DNA of 64,000 nucleotides from Prescottella defluvii (GTDB lineage: Bacteria; Actinomycetota; Actinomycetes; Mycobacteriales; Mycobacteriaceae): assembly GCA_029690005.1 (NCBI GenBank), contig CP121458.1:1674001-1738000 (forward strand). Direction: 5' to 3'. The position numbers and the translations under genes were made by a program. How positions within the stretch are numbered: the stretch's first letter is position 1; each line of letters begins with the position of its first letter. The notes under the pieces are model-generated. The model had not been told where the DNA came from and did no database searches. It saw only the letters and a program-made list of their open reading frames with translations. Positions 59,777-64,000 of the stretch are shown here, piece after piece.

Positions 59777-60895
59777 GTGGGAGTCCCGTTCGCCGGTTCA
59801 CCGCGTCCGACCCTCGGGGTGGAATGGGAGATCGCGCTGGTCGACAGGACCACCCGCGATCTGTCCAACACTGCCGCCGCCGTCTTCGACGCGGTCGGTG
59901 AGCTGGCCGACGAACCGCGGGTCACCAAGGAGTTGCTGCGCAACACCGTGGAGTTCGTCACCGGCATCTGCGACAACGTCGGCGAGGCCATCGACGACCT
60001 CTCCGAGACGATGTCGCTGGTGCGTCGGGCCGCTGATCCGCTCGGCGTCGACCTCATGTGCGCCGGCACCCACCCGTTCGCGCAGTGGTCCACCCAGTTG
60101 CTCACCCGGACCCCGCACTACGACGAGCTCATCGAACGCACCCAGTGGTGGGGGCGGCAGATGCTCATCTGGGGTGTGCACGTGCACGTCGGGATCTCCG
60201 CGAAGGAGAAGGTGTTCCCGATCCTGAACTCGCTTCTGCTGAAATATCCACATTTGCTTGCCCTTTCGGCGTCGTCCCCGATGTGGGCGGGCGTCGACAC
60301 CGGCTACGCCAGCAACCGCGCGCTGATGTTCCAGCAGCTCCCCACCGCCGGATTGCCGTTCCAGTTCGAGGACTGGACCCAGTTCGAGGGCTACGTCCAC
60401 GACCAGCTCACCACCGGTGTCATCGAGAATCTCGGTGGCCTGCACTGGGACATCCGTCCCGCGCCCCGCTGGGGCACCATCGAGGTCCGCGTGTGCGACG
60501 GCATCTCCACCCGCAGCGAACTCAGCGCCCTCGTCGCGCTCGTCCACTGTCTCGTCGTCGACCTCGACACCCGGCTCGAGGCCGGGGAGACGCTGCCGTC
60601 CATGCCGCCGTGGCACGTGCAGGAGAACAAGTGGCGCGCAGCCCGATACGGGCTCGACGCGGAAGTGATCCTCGGCGCCGACAACAGAGAACGCCTCGTC
60701 ACCGACGACCTCGACGACCTGCTGGACAAGCTCGCCCCCACCGCCGCCCGGCTCGGGTGCGCCGACGAACTCGCCCGCGTCGCCGACATTCCGCGCCGCG
60801 GGGCGTCGTACCAGCGGCAGCGCAAGGTCGCCGCGGCCACCGGCGGCGACGTGCGCGCCGTCGTCAGCTCACTCGTCGACGAACTCGACACGTAA
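59777..60895 (+). CDS. Carboxylate-amine ligase YbdK / glutamate-cysteine ligase type 2
   Basis: A 372-residue GCS2-family enzyme, homologue of Rv0433. It can form gamma-glutamylcysteine in vitro in E. coli, but the true role in mycothiol producers is unclear. Motifs: PTLGVEWEIALVDRTT, LLRNTVEFVTGI, MCAGTHPFAQWS, HVHVGISAKEKVF and RPAPRWGTIEVRVCDG, which hold the ATP and metal sites. GTG at 59777 is the most likely start. It follows the sodC terminator, so it has its own promoter. Intact frame. Confidence 0.9.
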   Translation: MGVPFAGSPRPTLGVEWEIALVDRTTRDLSNTAAAVFDAVGELADEPRVTKELLRNTVEFVTGICDNVGEAIDDLSETMSLVRRAADPLGVDLMCAGTHPFAQWSTQLLTRTPHYDELIERTQWWGRQMLIWGVHVHVGISAKEKVFPILNSLLLKYPHLLALSASSPMWAGVDTGYASNRALMFQQLPTAGLPFQFEDWTQFEGYVHDQLTTGVIENLGGLHWDIRPAPRWGTIEVRVCDGISTRSELSALVALVHCLVVDLDTRLEAGETLPSMPPWHVQENKWRAARYGLDAEVILGADNRERLVTDDLDDLLDKLAPTAARLGCADELARVADIPRRGASYQRQRKVAAATGGDVRAVVSSLVDELDT

Positions 60896-60919
60896 GGTCA
60901 CATTCACCCGCCGTTTACT

Positions 60920-62235
60920 ATGGACGGCGTGTTGGTGGACGGTGGCGCGCGTACAGAGCCAGTGCGGCTCACCGATCGAGCCCGAAATGTCCTGGTCGGC
61001 GGCGGCGTTGCGGCCGTCGTTCTCGTCCTCTCCGCGCTGCAGATCTTCGCCTCTTCGCGCGGCTTCCAGGGTCCGCTCGAGAGCCTGCTCCACGACTTCG
61101 TCGGAACCCCCAAGTCGGCGTCCGTGCCGTGGGCCGGGCTCGCTCTCGCGATGGTGGGGCTCACCAACCGGCAGCGGGTGATCGCGCTGTCGAGCGCGCT
61201 CGGGATCGACGCCGTCATCGCCGCGATCCGCTACCTCGCGGGCGGACCACTGACCGTCGGCAACGGTGCCGTGATCGTACTGACCTCGATCGGCGTGTAC
61301 GCCGGCGTGAAATGGCAAGGCGAGCAGCGACGCAATGCCCTCATGGGCGTCGGGCTCGGTGCCCTGATGATCGTCGCCACCAAGTTCGGCGACGTGTGGC
61401 TGCAGATCACTGTCATCGCCCGGCCGATGGTCCTCGACCAGTACGTCCAGCTCGCCGACCACGCCCTCGGCAACCCGTCGTGGGTGATGGGGAACGTGGT
61501 CGACGCCCTCGGCTCCGTCGGCTACGGCGTCCTGCACTGGGTGTACATCGAACTGCCGGTCGCGGCGATCGTCGTCGCGCTGTACCAGCTGCGCAAGGGC
61601 TGGCCCTCGCACCACCTGGTGCGCACCTTCCTGCTGATCGGGCTGATCGGGCCGGTCTTCTACATCCTGTTCCCGGTGGTCGGGCCGATCTTCGCGTTCG
61701 GCGCCGACGGCAACGGCTTCCAGGTCGGCGACTTCTGGCCGAGCGTCGTGCCGTTCGACGTCACGCCGTCGTCCATGCCGTTCGACGACGCCACCCCCGC
61801 AACTGCATGCCCAGCCTGCACACCGCGTGGTCGCTCGCGCTGTTCATCCACTCGCGGCAGGGACCGTGGTGGCTGCGCTGGGGCGGCGCGTTCTGGTTCG
61901 TGTGCACGCTGTCGGCGACCCTCGGCTTCGGCTACCACTACGGCGTCGACCTGGTCGCGGGCGTGGTGCTGACGCTGACACTCGAGTCGGCCCTGCGCGC
62001 CCCGGAGCGCGGCTGGGGCGGGTTCCGGATCCGGCTCGTCGCCGGCGGTGCCGTGCTGCTCGCGGCGCTGCTGCTGAGCTACCGCTACCTGGCCGTGGAG
62101 ATCGCCGAGTACCCGATCGTGGCGACGCCGCTGCTGCTGGGCCTTCCCGCACTGTTCGCCTACGCCTACTGGAAGACCTTCTACCGGGATCGCGAGCTGG
62201 TCGAAATCACGTCGGATCCGGTCGAAACCGCGTGA
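60920..62235 (+). CDS. PAP2-superfamily membrane phosphatase (one frameshift)
   Basis: About 438 residues with some ten hydrophobic helices. The PAP2 catalytic motifs are in the second half: RNCMPSLHTAW (motif 2 with the catalytic His) and GYHYGVDLVAG (motif 3). The frame breaks near 61797, where one C is missing from a C run and DATP joins RNCMPS. This layout resembles the inositol phosphotransferase/Aur1-like PAP2_3 group, which handles lipid phosphates. ATG at 60920. It lies 24 bases after the ligase gene and faces the mnh operon. Confidence 0.85.
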
Positions 62236-62254
62236 AAACGACTAGCTCGCGGAC

Positions 62255-62596
62255 CTAGCGGAAGGTGCCCGGGGTGTCGTCGTGCTGGTCCATGAGCAGC
62301 CCGTCGCGTCCGCGCTGCTCGCGGTAGGCGACGCGGCCGACGCTGTGTGCGATGACGGGCGCGGTGAGCAGCGTGAACAGGCCGATGAGCACGAGCATCC
62401 AGATGTCGACGTTGCCGTGCAGCCGGATCACCGCGCCGATCAGCACCAGCACCAGGCCGACGACCTGCGGCTTGGTGGCGGCGTGCATGCGGGAGAGCGT
62501 GTCGGGGAACCGGACGATGCCGATCGCGGCGGTGAGCGCGAGCAGCGATCCGGTCAGGATGCAGACCGCGGCCAGAACCTCGAGGAAGGCGTTCAC
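62255..62596 (-). CDS. mnhG: Na+/H+ antiporter subunit MnhG
   Basis: A 113-residue Mrp-complex subunit with three helices: residues 5-28 (LEVLAAVCILTGSLLALTAA), 43-62 and 65-90. The RFPDTLSRMHAATKPQVVG segment between the first two helices is the family signature. The Mrp complex exchanges sodium for protons across the membrane. GTG start at 62596 overlaps mnhF by four bases. It is the last gene of the operon on the minus strand; the C-terminal tail is polar. Intact. Confidence 0.94.
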   Translation of the reverse strand: MNAFLEVLAAVCILTGSLLALTAAIGIVRFPDTLSRMHAATKPQVVGLVLVLIGAVIRLHGNVDIWMLVLIGLFTLLTAPVIAHSVGRVAYREQRGRDGLLMDQHDDTPGTFR

Positions 62597-62853
62597 GAGT
62601 CGTCACTCACCCGGAATCGGGCCACGCTCACCGAGCCGACGAAACCGACCAGGGCGAGCGCGACGATGGCGGGCACGATCGTGGTGTCGCCGCTGTAGGC
62701 GGCCCAGATCGACAACCCGCAGATAGCAGTCGCAACGAGGGTGTCCATCGCGACCAGCCGGTCGAGGCTGCTCGGGCCGGCCAGCAGTCGGTAGGTGGTG
62801 AGCAGTGCCGCCACCACCAACATTGCTCCGGCGATGATCATCACGGCTGTCAT
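62593..62853 (-). CDS. mnhF: Na+/H+ antiporter subunit MnhF
   Basis: An 86-residue subunit with three helices. The conserved LLAGPSSLDRLVAMDTLVA block follows the first helix (AVMIIAGAMLVVAALLTTY), and IVALALVGFVGSVSVARF forms the last helix. This is the size and pattern of MrpF/MnhF. ATG at 62853 overlaps mnhE by four bases and has GGGAGG upstream. It works only as part of the multi-subunit antiporter encoded by the surrounding genes. Confidence 0.94.
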   Translation of the reverse strand: MTAVMIIAGAMLVVAALLTTYRLLAGPSSLDRLVAMDTLVATAICGLSIWAAYSGDTTIVPAIVALALVGFVGSVSVARFRVSDDS

Positions 62854-63422
62854 GCCCGATCCTCCCTGCCCTCTTCGTGATACTCGTAGTCGCGCAGATG
62901 CCACGGCGCCGGCTGCCATTCAGAGTCGCGCTCGAACGACGCGATGAACAGCCGCTCGAGCTGCCGCACCGAACGGTAGAACTGGTCGACGGCCTTGGTC
63001 GTGCCGACGTCGAGGACGTGCACATACACCGCGCGGCGGGCCTGGTCGACCTCGAGCACCATCGTGCCGGGAATCAGGTTGAGCACGTCGATGCACAGGG
63101 TGAGCACCAGATCCGACTTGATGCCGAGCTTGCAGCGCAGCACCCCGGTGACGGGCGGCGGTCCGGGACGGATCGCGAGCCACGCGACCTGCACGCTCGA
63201 CTGTGCGGCGTAGAAGATGATCATCCAGACGAGCTTGACCATCGACAGCAGGTGCACCCGGCCCTCGACCGGTACCCGCGGCAGCGGCAGCAACCCCATG
63301 ATGAGCAGGCCCACGATGAGACCGCCGACCAGGTTCGCGATGCTGAACGTGCCCCACAGCAGGATCCACACCAGCGCCAGCCACGCGAGGACGCCGACGC
63401 GCAGTACGCGTTCGCGGGTCAT
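62850..63422 (-). CDS. mnhE: Na+/H+ antiporter subunit MnhE
   Basis: A 190-residue subunit. Two N-terminal helices (VGVLAWLALVWILLWGTFSI and LVGGLIVGLLIMGLLPL) are followed by a third (MVKLVWMIIFYAAQSSVQVA). A cytoplasmic ferredoxin-like domain then contains LTLCIDVLNLIPGTMVLEVD, the MnhE signature. The C-terminus is polar and extended. The start overlaps mnhD and the stop overlaps mnhF (both ATGA), so the operon is tightly coupled. Confidence 0.94.
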   Translation of the reverse strand: MTRERVLRVGVLAWLALVWILLWGTFSIANLVGGLIVGLLIMGLLPLPRVPVEGRVHLLSMVKLVWMIIFYAAQSSVQVAWLAIRPGPPPVTGVLRCKLGIKSDLVLTLCIDVLNLIPGTMVLEVDQARRAVYVHVLDVGTTKAVDQFYRSVRQLERLFIASFERDSEWQPAPWHLRDYEYHEEGREDRA

Positions 63423-64000
63423 CGGCCACCTCCCTCGCCCAGGACGGCAGTGATGTAGACGTCCCGATTCTGCAGGTCCTCCGCGGCTCGGGTACTGATC
63501 CCGATCATCGGGCCCGCGAAGACCGTGAGCGCCAGTCCGACGGCGACGAGGCCGATCGTCGGCAAGAGCATGAACATCGGCATCCGTCCGACGTCCTCGC
63601 GGTCGACGAACGCGATGTCCTCCTCGGACTCGTCGATCAGCGCCGACGGGCTGACGTCCGCGAGCTCACCCTCCGGGGCGTCGGCGCGGGCCCGCCAGAA
63701 GGCCTTGGTCCAGACGCGCGCCACGACGTACAGCGTCAGCAGACTGGTGACGGTGCCGCCGGCGACGAGGATCCACGACAGCGCGCTCGGGTGCGCGACA
63801 CCGGCCTGCAGCAGCGCGATCTTGCCGATGAAGCCGGAGAACGGTGGGATGCCGCCGAGGTTGAGCGCCGGAACGAGGAACACGATCGCGAGCAGGGGGC
63901 TGGCCGCTGCGAGACCGCCGAGGCGGCGCAGCGACGACGACCCGGCCTGCCGCTCGATCAGGCCCACCACCAGGAACAGCGTCGTCTGCACGATGATGTG
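63419..64000 (-). CDS. mnhD: Na+/H+ antiporter subunit MnhD, C-terminal part
   Basis: The frame runs off the right edge; about 193 residues of the C-terminal end are present. They include the NuoN/NuoM-like helix region VFLVPALNLGGIPPFSGFIGKI, whose Pro-Pro-x-Ser-Gly-Phe motif is typical, then LVAGGTVTSLLTLYVVARVW and a cytoplasmic acidic loop (ESEEDIAF) before the last helix. MnhD is one of the large ion-translocating subunits of the Mrp antiporter. The stop overlaps the mnhE start. Confidence 0.94.
   Translation of the reverse strand, partial: HIIVQTTLFLVVGLIERQAGSSSLRRLGGLAAASPLLAIVFLVPALNLGGIPPFSGFIGKIALLQAGVAHPSALSWILVAGGTVTSLLTLYVVARVWTKAFWRARADAPEGELADVSPSALIDESEEDIAFVDREDVGRMPMFMLLPTIGLVAVGLALTVFAGPMIGISTRAAEDLQNRDVYITAVLGEGGGR

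Overview
The window is chromosomal DNA from a high-GC actinobacterium of the mycolic-acid group, most likely Rhodococcus or Prescottella. It encodes an antigen-85-like mycolyltransferase, a mycothiol-dependent formaldehyde dehydrogenase, an F420-dependent glucose-6-phosphate dehydrogenase with a Ddn-type protein, PknG with its GlnH/GlnX partners, and alpha-methylacyl-CoA racemase. From about 14 kb onward the gene order follows the Mycobacterium tuberculosis Rv0389-Rv0434 region: purT, rhodanese, metZ, fgd, pta, ackA, pknG, glnH, glnX, mutT3, thiE, thiO, thiS, thiG, lpqL-like, thiD, xthA, def, DUF3263, LytR_C, sodC and a YbdK-like ligase. Lineage-specific insertions interrupt this order. No phage, insertion sequence or CRISPR array was seen.

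Layout. 0-6.4 kb: the end of purA; a Ro60-like TROVE/vWA gene with a tRNA-like structured segment just upstream on the same strand; a maltokinase-cap-like protein; the mscR plus metallo-hydrolase formaldehyde operon; and a sensor-LuxR hybrid. 6.4-16 kb: two secreted Ig-like proteins with a shared C-terminal tail, a MocR regulator, a CoA transferase, small hydrolases, purT and an amidohydrolase. 16-31.5 kb: fprA, the rhodanese-metZ pair, an MBL-CobU fusion, a mycolyltransferase-HAD pair, a nonapeptide-repeat/RDD operon, fgd and pta-ackA. 31.5-42.3 kb: ctaD, the glnX-glnH-pknG amino-acid sensing operon, a NUDIX protein with an extra PIN/NYN-like domain, and an HxlR-controlled efflux/thioesterase operon. 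42.3-54.2 kb: a GT87 mannosyltransferase, the thiamine genes with a TPP riboswitch, an ABC exporter, a secreted M28 peptidase, a class III cyclase and thiD. 54.2-64 kb: three acetyltransferases, xthA, def, sodC, a glutamate-cysteine-ligase-like enzyme, a PAP2 phosphatase and the mnhDEFG antiporter operon, which runs off the end.

Two features cut across the window. First, at least 26 apparent single-base frameshifts interrupt 18 otherwise well-conserved genes. 25 of them are explained by one missing base, nearly always in a short G or C run. They look like homopolymer under-calling, so the affected genes are annotated as single CDSs with the break noted. Second, a roughly 50-bp palindrome occurs three times, each time between two convergent genes. 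The most interesting candidate system is the TROVE gene with its upstream tRNA-like element, which resembles bacterial Ro60/Y-RNA loci.
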